DNA of 6,873 bases from an uncultured Clostridia bacterium (lineage in GTDB: Bacteria > Bacillota > Clostridia > Christensenellales > Aristaeellaceae), in NCBI GenBank assembly GCA_944363005.1, contig CALVTV010000238.1, forward strand, positions 1 to 6,873, written 5' to 3'. Made by a program: the position numbers and the translations under genes. This document shows, in pieces, positions 1 through 5,750 of the stretch (positions are counted from its first letter, which is position 1; each line of letters opens with the position of its first letter). The notes beneath the pieces were generated by a model. It saw only the letters and a program-made list of their open reading frames with translations, ran no database searches and was not told the origin of the DNA.

Positions 1-335
1 CGGGGTTTTATGCGCTGCATGAGCGGGTTGGCTATGTGCTCCCGGTGATGCATCCGCTCGTCGCGGCTGTGGTCGGGGCGCTGTTTGTGGGCGTGGGCGT
101 CGGGCTGGTCGTTCGGGTGGGCGGCGCGTGCGGCGGCGACGACGCGCTTGCCCTGGTGATTTCCAAAGTCAGCAGATGGCCGGTGGAGCGCGCGTATCTG
201 CTGACCGACGTGACGGTGCTGCTGCTCTCGCTGAGCTATATTCCCGTCGGCAGCATCGCCTGTTCGCTTTTGACGGTCACGCTCTCTTCGGCCATCATCG
301 GCAAGTTGCAGACGGTGGGCAAAGGCGCCCAATAG
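1..335 (+). CDS. YitT-family (DUF161) membrane protein, C-terminal part
   Basis: The frame is open from the first bases of the window to a TAG at 333-335, so this is the last ~110 residues of a gene that starts outside. The visible protein is hydrophobic, with about three membrane segments. It carries a glycine-rich stretch GVGVGLVVRVGGACGGDD around bases 93-146, which matches the G-x-G-x-G-L-x-x-R-x-G-G-x-x-G-G-x-D signature of YczE/YyaS/YitT integral membrane proteins. It ends in a segment like SLLTVTLSSAIIGKLQ, as those proteins do, and there is no room for the extra cytoplasmic C-terminal domain some relatives carry. No substrate is firmly known for this family. A GTG at 36 could be mistaken for a start, but coding continues upstream with no RBS near it. 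A terminator follows about 100 nt downstream, so the gene probably ends its transcription unit. Confidence 0.75.
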   Translation, partial: GFYALHERVGYVLPVMHPLVAAVVGALFVGVGVGLVVRVGGACGGDDALALVISKVSRWPVERAYLLTDVTVLLLSLSYIPVGSIACSLLTVTLSSAIIGKLQTVGKGAQ

Positions 336-436
336 CCCGATTGTACCGATTGGATTCGGAGGCGATTTTGAGATCCCGAATGGATCTTGCAGCCCTTTGA
401 TGGTTTGCGTGAAATGCTTGAATCCGTCGGAAAAGT

Positions 437-489
437 AAAATAAGCATCCGGCATGGCAAAACTGCCGAAAATTGGATGCTTATTTTTTT
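437..489 (+). terminator. Rho-independent terminator after the YitT-like gene
   Basis: Arms AAAATAAGCATCC (437-449) and GGATGCTTATTTT (474-486) are perfect complements of 13 bp. A smaller stem CGGCA (449-453) / TGCCG (463-467) sits in the loop, sharing C449 with the outer arm. A T-run follows the 3' arm. It lies between the membrane protein gene and the next promoter, which isolates the two units. The A-run at the 5' side means it could also act on the other strand. Confidence 0.88.
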
Positions 490-521
490 GTTTGAAGCGA
501 AAATAAAGTTCGGCAATAATG

Positions 522-550
522 TGGAAGAAAAACGGGATTCATGCTATAAT
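522..550 (+). promoter_or_regulatory. Sigma-A promoter with extended -10 for the PurF-like gene
   Basis: A perfect TATAAT lies at 545-550 and is preceded by TG at 542-543, giving the extended -10 motif TGnTATAAT. The -35 candidate TGGAAG (522-527, 17-nt spacer) is poor, which is usual when the -10 is extended. The predicted leader is about 70 nt. It can fold CCGG (573-576)/CCGG (602-605) around GGCT (580-583)/AGCC (594-597); no known riboswitch was recognised in it. Confidence 0.75.
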
Positions 551-624
551 GTTCGCATTCAATACTATTTTTCCGGACAGGCTTTCAAAACAGAGCCAAA
601 CCCGGGGCAAAGGGGTCAAGGCGT

Positions 625-2028
625 ATGGGCGGATTTTTCGGTGTGGTTTCCAAGACGGATTGCGTGTTTGATCTGTTCTTCGGTACGGATTATCATTCGC
701 ATCTGGGTACCAAGCGCGGTGGCATGGCGGTATATGGAGAGAGCGGGTTTCAGCGCGCGATTCACAACATCGAAAACGCACCGTTCCGCACGAAGTTTGA
801 GCGCGATGTCGAAGAGATGAAGGGGCATTTGGGCATCGGGTGCATTTCGGATACGGAGCCGCAGCCGCTGATTGTCCGCTCGCATCTGGGCAATTTTGCC
901 ATCACGACGGTGGGCCGCATCAACAACGTGGAGGCGCTGGTCAAAGAGGCGTTTGACGCGGGCACCTCGCACTTTTTGGAGATGAGCGGCGGCAGCATCA
1001 ACGCCACGGAGCTGACGGCTGCGCTGATCAACCGCAAGGATTCCATCGCGGAGGGCATCCGCTATGCCCAGAGCCGCATTGACGGCTCGATGTCCATGCT
1101 GGTGCTGACATCGGAGGGCATCTATGCGGCGCGTGACCGGCTGGGCCGCACGCCGGTCATCCTCGGGCAGAAAGACGGGGCGTACTGCGCGTCCTTCGAA
1201 TCCTCGGCCTATCTGAACCTGGGCTATGAGGAGTGCCGGGAGCTCGGGCCGGGCGAGGTGGACTTCATTACGCCGGACTCGGTCGAAGTGATCGTCAAGC
1301 CGGGGCAGGAAATGAAAATCTGCACCTTCCTTTGGGTGTATTACGGCTATCCGTCCTCTTCCTATGAGGGCATGAACGTGGAAAAGATGCGCTGCAACTG
1401 CGGCGCGCTGCTCGCCAAGCGCGACCACGTGCAGGCGGACACCGTTGCGGGCGTTCCGGATTCCGGAACGGCGCACGCCGTCGGCTATGCGAACCAGTCG
1501 TGCATCCCGTTCTCGCGCCCGTTCATCAAGTATACGCCGACGTGGCCGCGCTCCTTTATGCCCCAGAAGCAGAGCCAGCGCAACCTCATCGCGCGCATGA
1601 AGCTGATCCCGATCGACGCGCTGATCCACGGAAAGCGGCTGGTGATGATTGACGACTCGCTCGTGCGCGGCACGCAGATGCGGGAGACGACGGAGTTCCT
1701 CTATCACAGCGGCGCCAAGGAAGTCCACATTCGCCTGGCCTGCCCGCCGATTCTTTACGGATGCAAGTACCTGAACTTTTCGCGCTCTTCCTCGGAATAC
1801 GACCTGATTGCCCGGCGCGTGATCCGCAATCTTGAAGGGGAAAAGGCGGAGGAAAAGTTGCCGCTGTATGCCGATCCGGATACGCCTGAGTATGCGCGCA
1901 TGGTCGAGGAGATTTGCAAGGAACTCAAGTTTACGTCGCTTGACTATCAGCGGCTGGACGACATGATGAGCGCGACCGGGGTATCGCCCTGCAAGCTCTG
2001 CACGTATTGCTGGAACGGAAAAGAGTGA
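625..2028 (+). CDS. PurF-like amidophosphoribosyltransferase homologue with degenerate glutaminase domain
   Basis: This 467-residue protein is collinear with amidophosphoribosyltransferase, the first enzyme of purine synthesis (PRPP + glutamine to phosphoribosylamine). The C-terminal half is convincing: GVPDSG at 276-281, a flexible loop with RSF...Q...RMKL at about 309-327, and the PRPP-binding loop VMIDDSLVRGT at 340-350. Four cysteines, C233, C380, C456 and C459, fall where the 4Fe-4S ligands of the Bacillus subtilis enzyme lie. The N-terminal half has an Ntn-glutaminase outline but starts MGGFFGV rather than Met-Cys. By alignment from memory, the catalytic Arg is G70, the oxyanion Asn is V96 and the glutamine-binding Asp is A127. 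The ATG at 625 has AGGGG at 611-615, and upstream codons to 550 offer no other start. I infer that it cannot use glutamine: it may use free ammonia, do different PRPP chemistry, or be regulatory. I withhold the symbol purF for that reason. Confidence 0.9.
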   Translation: MGGFFGVVSKTDCVFDLFFGTDYHSHLGTKRGGMAVYGESGFQRAIHNIENAPFRTKFERDVEEMKGHLGIGCISDTEPQPLIVRSHLGNFAITTVGRINNVEALVKEAFDAGTSHFLEMSGGSINATELTAALINRKDSIAEGIRYAQSRIDGSMSMLVLTSEGIYAARDRLGRTPVILGQKDGAYCASFESSAYLNLGYEECRELGPGEVDFITPDSVEVIVKPGQEMKICTFLWVYYGYPSSSYEGMNVEKMRCNCGALLAKRDHVQADTVAGVPDSGTAHAVGYANQSCIPFSRPFIKYTPTWPRSFMPQKQSQRNLIARMKLIPIDALIHGKRLVMIDDSLVRGTQMRETTEFLYHSGAKEVHIRLACPPILYGCKYLNFSRSSSEYDLIARRVIRNLEGEKAEEKLPLYADPDTPEYARMVEEICKELKFTSLDYQRLDDMMSATGVSPCKLCTYCWNGKE

Positions 2029-2141
2029 GATTCACGGTTGTCTCGTGGCTTCCTTATTGAAAGCCATGTCGGCGCAATTGGCGCCCAACCCCGACTAAAA
2101 ATCCGGCGCTGATCGCGATGGATAAACCGCATAAAACCAAG

Positions 2142-2171
2142 CGTGCCGTGCGCATAAAGGCGCACGGCACG
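2142..2171. terminator. 12-bp perfect stem-loop in the convergent intergenic region
   Basis: CGTGCCGTGCGC (2142-2153) pairs perfectly with GCGCACGGCACG (2160-2171) around a six-base loop. On the minus strand the stem is followed by TTGGTTTTATG, moderately T-rich; on the plus strand by TGTTGTGTGT. It may terminate transcription from either converging gene, but neither T-tract is classic. Confidence 0.5.
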
Positions 2172-2184
2172 TGTTGTGTGTCGA

Positions 2185-2209
2185 AAAAGTCCGCCGGCGG
2201 CGTCCTTTT
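2185..2209. terminator. Possible terminator, GC palindrome flanked by A and T runs
   Basis: The palindrome CCGCCGGCGG (2191-2200) is flanked by AAAAG (2185-2189) and CTTTT (2205-2209), which can pair past a small internal loop. The layout looks like a bidirectional terminator, with a T-run on each strand, but the central stem would be short. It is a weaker candidate than the neighbouring hairpins. Confidence 0.35.
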
Positions 2210-2219
2210 CCGAGTATTT

Positions 2220-2266
2220 CGCTGTTTCCCTCTCGCCCCTGCGGGGCTCCCGGGCGGGAAACAGCG
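2220..2266. repeat. 11-bp inverted repeat with nested hairpin
   Basis: CGCTGTTTCCC (2220-2230) pairs exactly with GGGAAACAGCG (2256-2266). The 25-nt interior holds a second hairpin, GCCCC (2235-2239) / GGGGC (2243-2247), with a TGC loop, and a CCCGGG palindrome. No T-tract follows on either strand, so it does not look like a terminator. It may be part of an intergenic repeat element or a structured 3' end. Confidence 0.55.
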
Positions 2267-2276
2267 CAAGGCTTCT

Positions 2277-2303
2277 GAATCCGCCGCCCATGTCGCCGGA
2301 TTC
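2277..2303. repeat. 7-bp inverted repeat
   Basis: GAATCCG (2277-2283) pairs with CGGATTC (2297-2303) around 13 bases. It sits between two longer perfect stems, which raises the chance that the whole stretch is one folded unit. On its own it would be unremarkable. Confidence 0.35.
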
Positions 2304-2310
2304 GGATTTC

Positions 2311-2336
2311 ATTAGGAGGGCTGTGGCCCTCCTAAT
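2311..2336. terminator. 11-bp stem-loop downstream of the phosphoesterase gene
   Basis: ATTAGGAGGGC (2311-2321) pairs perfectly with GCCCTCCTAAT (2326-2336) around the tetraloop TGTG. It lies 37 nt beyond the stop codon of the minus-strand phosphoesterase gene, the usual place for its terminator, but the minus strand continues GAAATCC rather than with a T-run. On the plus strand a T7 run appears only after about 14 more bases. Confidence 0.5.
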
Positions 2337-2373
2337 CATCCCCCAATGTGTTTTTTTGTTGTATGGAAGCGGC

Positions 2374-2964
2374 TTACAGTTCCAGAATGAAATAGCCGCA
2401 TGCGTTGACGATGAGCGTTCCCTCGTGATGCAGAATCCGCCGGAAGTTGTAATGGTAGCTTTGATGCACATGGCCGTGAACCAGCACGCGGGGATGATAC
2501 TTTTCAATGAATTGTCGGAAAGCCAGAAACCCCTGATGGGCGAGATCCGTGTCGTCGCCCAGTTTATAGGCGGGGGAATGGGTGAGCAGGATGTCCACAC
2601 CTTTGCTGCGCCAAAGCAGAAAGCGCAGTTTGTTGACCCGGCTGCTCATCTGCCGCTGTGTGTACTGATGGGCACCGGCGTTGTAGCGCATGGAACCGCC
2701 AAGACCGAGGATGCGCACGCCATTGTGGACATATATGGTGTCCTCGATGCAGATGCAGCCCTCCGGCGGGTTCTTGTCATAGGAACCGTCGTGGTTGCCA
2801 TGCACATAGAGAATCGGCGCCTGGGTGAAGCAGGTGAGAAAGGACAGGTATTGTGCGGGCAGATCGCCGCAGGAGAGCACGAGCTCCACGCCTTCGAGCT
2901 TGCGCCTGTCCAGATATTCCCAAAGCGTGGGTTCGGCTTTGTCGGCTAAGAGAAGAATTTTCAT
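2374..2964 (-). CDS. Calcineurin-like metallophosphoesterase
   Basis: This 196-residue protein has most metal-site motifs of the calcineurin-like phosphoesterase superfamily in order: GDLP at 33-36, GNHD at 56-59, THSP at 128-131 and GHVH at 164-167. The first motif, normally D-x-H, reads D8-K-A-E, so the first-motif His is missing. From memory, related clostridial proteins have D-E/x-x at this place too, suggesting a subfamily trait rather than a mutation. There is no signal peptide or membrane segment, so it is cytoplasmic. Its length is typical of compact family members such as YfcE. The gene starts 27 nt after the stop of the upstream ParB-like/BMP gene on the same strand, pointing to one operon. 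The ATG at 2962-2964 has only a weak GGGGA site. The substrate is unknown; phosphodiesters or nucleotides are the family range. Confidence 0.9.
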   Translation of the reverse strand: MKILLLADKAEPTLWEYLDRRKLEGVELVLSCGDLPAQYLSFLTCFTQAPILYVHGNHDGSYDKNPPEGCICIEDTIYVHNGVRILGLGGSMRYNAGAHQYTQRQMSSRVNKLRFLLWRSKGVDILLTHSPAYKLGDDTDLAHQGFLAFRQFIEKYHPRVLVHGHVHQSYHYNFRRILHHEGTLIVNACGYFILEL

Positions 2965-2991
2965 CGCGTTGATCCCCAGTCGTATGATCCG

Positions 2992-4914
2992 TCAGGTTTT
3001 CGCCGGGTTTGGGACGCCGGCGGCGCGCAGCCCCTGAAGCGAGACAAGGCCCTGCGCCACTTCGGTCAGTTCATCGATCTTCGGAATGCGCCCGATGACG
3101 TTTTCGGCCAGATAGTCGATTTGAATGACCTCTTGCGGGGTGAGCGCAACGTCTTCGGGAACGCGCACATGGCCTTCCTGATCGTTGACGGGGCCGACAA
3201 ACGGCAGAAACGCCCCGGAGCGCATGCGCTCATGCAGCAGTTCGACCAGGCGCCGGGTTCGGCTTGGCAGACGCTGGGAGCAGATGAGATCGATGGCATC
3301 CGTGGACATGCCCATGTAATAGCTCAATGCGCGGTCGGCGTTGCTCGACCCTTCGTCGGACCAGGCGCCTGTCAGCACGCTGCGCACGATGCCCTCGTAG
3401 AGCTTTTGCCAGTTCCAGACGGGCATGGCGAGGTTTTGGATCTGGCCGTCGAGATATTGGTACAGTCCGAAAGCACGCGATTCCAGATGCGGCGCGCTGA
3501 TGTCGCGGCTGGAGAGAATGCTGACATCGCGCTCGCGAAGCGCGCTTTCCGGACTGTGATTGCGCAGGGTTGACCAATCCAGGTAAATCTTGGCGCGGGG
3601 GTTGGTCATCTGTGCGCCAAGCGCGAAGGCGTTGATGGACGCGGGCACGCCGTAAATCGGATAGTCCGCGATGTAGCCGATGCGGTCGTTTTCGGTCATG
3701 GCGCCGGCGATGGCGCCCAGGATATACTTGGCCTCGTAAATGCGCAGGTAGTAGGAGCGCACGTTGTGATAGCTGGCCAGCAGCGAACAATTGAGGATTT
3801 TGGCCTGCGGGTGCGCGACGGATTGGCGGATACAGGCCTCCAAAAAGACCGGTGAGGTGGCGAAGATGATGTCATATCCCTCGCGCACCAGCGCGTCAAT
3901 TGCGCCCTCCGCCTCTTCCTGAGAGACATTTTCGCGTGCCGTCGTTTCCACGCGGGAACCAAAGGTGACTTCCAGCGCTTTGCGGCCCAGTTCGTGCCAA
4001 TAGGTCCAGCCCGAAACTTCGGGGCTGCGGTTGAACAGAAAAGCACAGCGCAGCTTTTGCGGGGGCCTGTGCAACACGGATTGCAGAAGGCTGTGCTGCT
4101 TCTCCGTCGGCTGGGTGAGCAGCGCGGCGGGCTTGCCGGAGGCGGCGACAGCAAATTCCGGGGCGATGCGGCGGATCTCCTCGCGGATTTCCGAAGGGCT
4201 TTTGCTGACGCTGTTTTCGTACCCGAATACCTCCAAGTAGACGAGCATGGCGCTTGCGACCGGCATCGGCGGGTGAATACCGTCCTGATATGCCTGGGAA
4301 AAGCGATAGAAGAAGGACTGAAAGTCGAATTTGTCTTCCGGCGTCCAGCGTTCGCCCGGGGTTTTGCCCATGCGTTCGTACAGACGGGCAAAATCCCCCT
4401 CCCGGTCAAAGTAGACGGTATTGATTTGGGTATCGGCATAGAATTGAAGGAATTCCTGATAGATGCGGTAGCGCTCGGAATCCTCCGGCTCGGGCAGAAT
4501 GCGGGTGACGTCGGCTTCGATGAATACGGCGTCCAGACGGCGCATGACGCTCACGCGCTTGTTGCCCTCGACGATATAAAACTTGTTGTAGTATTCAAGC
4601 GCGGTCACGGGTTGGCGCAGGCCGTCTTCCACAATGCTGTCATAGAGCACGGACCATTTATTGGCGAATTCGGAATTCGGTTCCAAAAGCGGAAGAAAAC
4701 TGCGGGAAAAAGCCGTCGTTCGCCCTTTTGTGGCGGTGCCTGCAATTTGCTCAAGGCTGATCTGGATCAGTCCTAGCGGTACCTGGGAAAGATGGTGAAG
4801 ACCGGGGACCAGCTCATTGAGCACAGGAAGGGTCGGAGACTGCCCTTGCGGCTGCACTGCGTGCATTTCGCGCAGGCCCTCTCTGCGCGCGGAGAGGTAC
4901 GCGTCGATGGACAT
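2992..4914 (-). CDS. ParB/Srx-like domain fused to BMP/PnrA-type nucleoside-binding domain, cytoplasmic
   Basis: This 640-residue protein has two recognisable parts. Residues ~50-137 resemble a ParB/sulfiredoxin-like fold: a 'DGL..PV' strand, then VEGNKRVSV at 115-123 and a second strand ending in TRI. Residues ~288-580 match the BMP family (Med/TmpC/PnrA periplasmic-binding type), including GWTYWHELGRKALEV and EAKYILGAIAGAMT followed by RIGYIADYPI and an INAFALGA helix. Studied BMP proteins are exported lipoproteins that bind purine nucleosides for ABC uptake. This one has no signal peptide or lipobox and no adjacent permease or ATPase gene, so it is probably an intracellular sensor. The ATG at 4914-4912 is preferred over the in-frame GTG at 4923-4921: AAAGGAG (4925-4931) is 10 nt from the ATG but only 1 nt from the GTG. 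The role of the C-terminal tail (~580-640) is unknown. Similar fused proteins are, from memory, common in gut Firmicutes and usually labelled only 'BMP family'. Confidence 0.88.
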   Translation of the reverse strand: MSIDAYLSARREGLREMHAVQPQGQSPTLPVLNELVPGLHHLSQVPLGLIQISLEQIAGTATKGRTTAFSRSFLPLLEPNSEFANKWSVLYDSIVEDGLRQPVTALEYYNKFYIVEGNKRVSVMRRLDAVFIEADVTRILPEPEDSERYRIYQEFLQFYADTQINTVYFDREGDFARLYERMGKTPGERWTPEDKFDFQSFFYRFSQAYQDGIHPPMPVASAMLVYLEVFGYENSVSKSPSEIREEIRRIAPEFAVAASGKPAALLTQPTEKQHSLLQSVLHRPPQKLRCAFLFNRSPEVSGWTYWHELGRKALEVTFGSRVETTARENVSQEEAEGAIDALVREGYDIIFATSPVFLEACIRQSVAHPQAKILNCSLLASYHNVRSYYLRIYEAKYILGAIAGAMTENDRIGYIADYPIYGVPASINAFALGAQMTNPRAKIYLDWSTLRNHSPESALRERDVSILSSRDISAPHLESRAFGLYQYLDGQIQNLAMPVWNWQKLYEGIVRSVLTGAWSDEGSSNADRALSYYMGMSTDAIDLICSQRLPSRTRRLVELLHERMRSGAFLPFVGPVNDQEGHVRVPEDVALTPQEVIQIDYLAENVIGRIPKIDELTEVAQGLVSLQGLRAAGVPNPAKT

Positions 4915-4960
4915 GCAATCCACACTCCTTTGTCCTCAGATCTGGAATCTTGCGAATGTT

Positions 4961-4989
4961 ATTATAACATTGCGCCGGGGTTTGCGCAA
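4961..4989 (-). promoter_or_regulatory. Promoter of the BMP-fusion/phosphoesterase operon
   Basis: On the minus strand a perfect TATAAT (4966 to 4961) lies 17 nt from TTGCGC (4989 to 4984), which keeps the TTG of the -35 consensus. The predicted transcript begins about 40 nt before the ATG, leaving a short leader with the AAAGGAG site. Confidence 0.75.
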
Positions 4990-4998
4990 CGGCGCAAA
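4981..4998. promoter_or_regulatory. Inverted repeat over the -35 box, possible operator
   Basis: TTTGCGC (4981-4987) and GCGCAAA (4992-4998) are perfect 7-bp arms around AACG, and the first arm contains the palindrome TTGCGCAA (4982-4989). It overlaps the -35 element of the minus-strand operon and ends 18 nt before the -35 of the divergent tRNA promoter. It is not followed by a T-run in either direction, so a protein-binding site is likelier than a terminator. The protein that would bind is unknown. Confidence 0.4.
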
Positions 4999-5016
4999 AA
5001 AATTTGAAGTCAGGGG

Positions 5017-5045
5017 TTGACAGGAATAGGGGGAAGTGCTATAAT
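5017..5045 (+). promoter_or_regulatory. Consensus sigma-A promoter of the tRNA-Val gene
   Basis: TTGACA (5017-5022), a 17-nt spacer and TATAAT (5040-5045) match the consensus exactly, as expected for a stable RNA gene. The start point is about 33 nt before the mature tRNA 5' end, leaving a short leader for RNase P to remove. Confidence 0.93.
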
Positions 5046-5084
5046 ATGTTTCGTTCCGATGAGCGCTTGCTCTTCGAAGCATTT

Positions 5085-5160
5085 GGTCGCATGGCTCAGT
5101 TGGTAGAGCACATCGTTCACATCGATGGGGTCACAGGTTCGAGTCCTGTTGCGACCACCA
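5085..5160 (+). tRNA. tRNA-Val, anticodon CAC
   Basis: All four arms fold: acceptor GGTCGCA (5085-5091) / TGCGACC (5150-5156); D stem GCTC/GAGC with loop AGTTGGTA; anticodon stem CATCG/CGATG around TTCACAT with CAC at 5118-5120; five-base variable loop; T stem ACAGG/CCTGT around TTCGAGT. The discriminator is A, and CCA is encoded in the DNA. Anticodon CAC reads the valine codon GTG. It is a single gene, not part of a cluster within this window. Confidence 0.98.
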
Positions 5161-5166
5161 CAATTG

Positions 5167-5200
5167 CCCTTGAACCGCGAGGCTCAAGGGTTTTCTTTTT
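5167..5200 (+). terminator. Rho-independent terminator after tRNA-Val
   Basis: CCCTTGA (5167-5173) pairs with TCAAGGG (5184-5190). The stem can continue past an A/C mismatch through CC/GG to a GCGA (GNRA-type) tetraloop, and TTTTCTTTTT follows at 5191-5200. It starts 7 nt after the tRNA. The small ORF begins only 20 nt further on, so that ORF would depend on read-through unless it has a promoter I cannot see. Confidence 0.92.
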
Positions 5201-5219
5201 ATCGAAAGGATGTGAAACC

Positions 5220-5426
5220 ATGAAAAGGGTGATTCCCCGGGAGAAAATGGGCAAGAAAGCGCGCAAGGCGCTGGACTTGAAGCGGCGGGCCACATGGTCA
5301 TTCTCCCCAATTACTCGCAAAATTGAAAGCAAAAAAATTTATAATCGCAAGCGCAGGCCCCATGCCGGGTATGATGATCCGGGAATGGGGCTTGCATTAT
5401 ATTTGGCTTTCTTCGGTGCTGTTTGA
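5220..5426 (+). CDS. Small very basic protein, 68 residues, unknown function
   Basis: The ATG at 5220 has a good ribosome binding site, AAAGGA (5205-5210), 9 nt upstream. The first ~48 residues are strongly basic (Lys/Arg-rich: KRVIPREKMGKKARKAL, then RRATW and NRKRRP), which suggests nucleic-acid or ribosome contact. The last ~15 residues (GMGLALYLAFFGAV) are hydrophobic and unlike the rest, so the 3' end may be altered relative to an ancestor. Short basic proteins of this sort are, to my recollection, seen as unnamed genes in Clostridia; I cannot name a family. No separate promoter is visible between the tRNA terminator and the RBS. The same frame is open upstream through the tRNA, but that part is not coding. 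Confidence 0.6.
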   Translation: MKRVIPREKMGKKARKALDLKRRATWSFSPITRKIESKKIYNRKRRPHAGYDDPGMGLALYLAFFGAV

Positions 5427-5538
5427 GCGCATGCGCCTGAATGCGCCGCACTTGCTTCTCCGCCGCAGACAGTATCTGTACAGTCGGCTTTGTTCGGATA
5501 TTTTCGAAATGCCCGCGCGTGATTTCCAGGACATCCAT
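5311..5538 (-). pseudogene. Coding-like minus-strand stretch, possible gene remnant
   Basis: On the minus strand the first ~42 residues from the ATG at 5538 (MDVLEITRGHFENI..., then PTVQILSAAEKQVRRIQAHA) look like an ordinary soluble helical protein. The frame stays open upstream to a TGA near 5605. The tail, from about residue 45, turns into Cys/His/Phe-rich sequence that overlaps the small plus-strand ORF and looks non-coding. No ribosome binding site precedes the ATG. It could be a fragment of a decayed gene, a very small gene, or chance. I do not recognise a family. Confidence 0.22.
5357..5391. repeat. Interrupted inverted repeat inside the end of the small ORF
   Basis: GCCCCAT (5357-5363) pairs with ATGGGGC (5385-5391), with CCGG (5365-5368) / CCGG (5379-5382) nested inside. 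It lies within the last third of the 68-codon ORF, where its sequence changes from basic to hydrophobic. No T-run follows. Confidence 0.4.
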
Positions 5539-5750
5539 TTCGATTTGCTGAGCTGCATATATTGTGAAGATTGAGCCACGATCTGCAAATCTTTTGTTTT
5601 GTTTGGATCATGGCATGGTTACTGCATCAAACGCCCATTTCATAAAACATATCGGCGTTTCAAGTGATATTGCAAGCGGAATGATTGAAAAAGGATGCAA
5701 AGTAGATTTAATTGTATTGCAAGAGGCGAAGGGATCGACAACGATTTAAC

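Noticed and set aside
551..624. Purine or other riboswitch before the PurF-like gene
   Set aside because: The leader is only about 70 nt, with two 4-bp stems and no terminator or recognisable aptamer core.
616..1728. 370-codon minus-strand open frame opposite the PurF-like gene
   Set aside because: Arg/His/Ala-rich antisense translation typical of a GC-rich gene read backwards; the plus strand has clear family motifs across its whole length.
2176..2949. 257-codon plus-strand open frame across the phosphoesterase gene
   Set aside because: It begins inside the hairpin-rich intergenic region and is antisense to the phosphoesterase, whose metal motifs are on the minus strand. No RBS or family likeness.
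3994..4776. 260-codon plus-strand open frame opposite the BMP-fusion gene
   Set aside because: Antisense shadow; the minus strand carries both recognisable domains, a promoter and an RBS.
4921..4923. GTG start for the BMP-fusion protein (643 residues)
   Set aside because: The AAAGGAG site lies only one base from this GTG but ten bases from the in-frame ATG at 4914-4912, and the ATG gives an MSI start as remembered for relatives.
5004..5219. Coding extension upstream of the small basic ORF
   Set aside because: This part of the open frame runs through a perfect promoter, the tRNA-Val gene and its terminator; the RBS at 5205-5210 marks ATG 5220 as the start.
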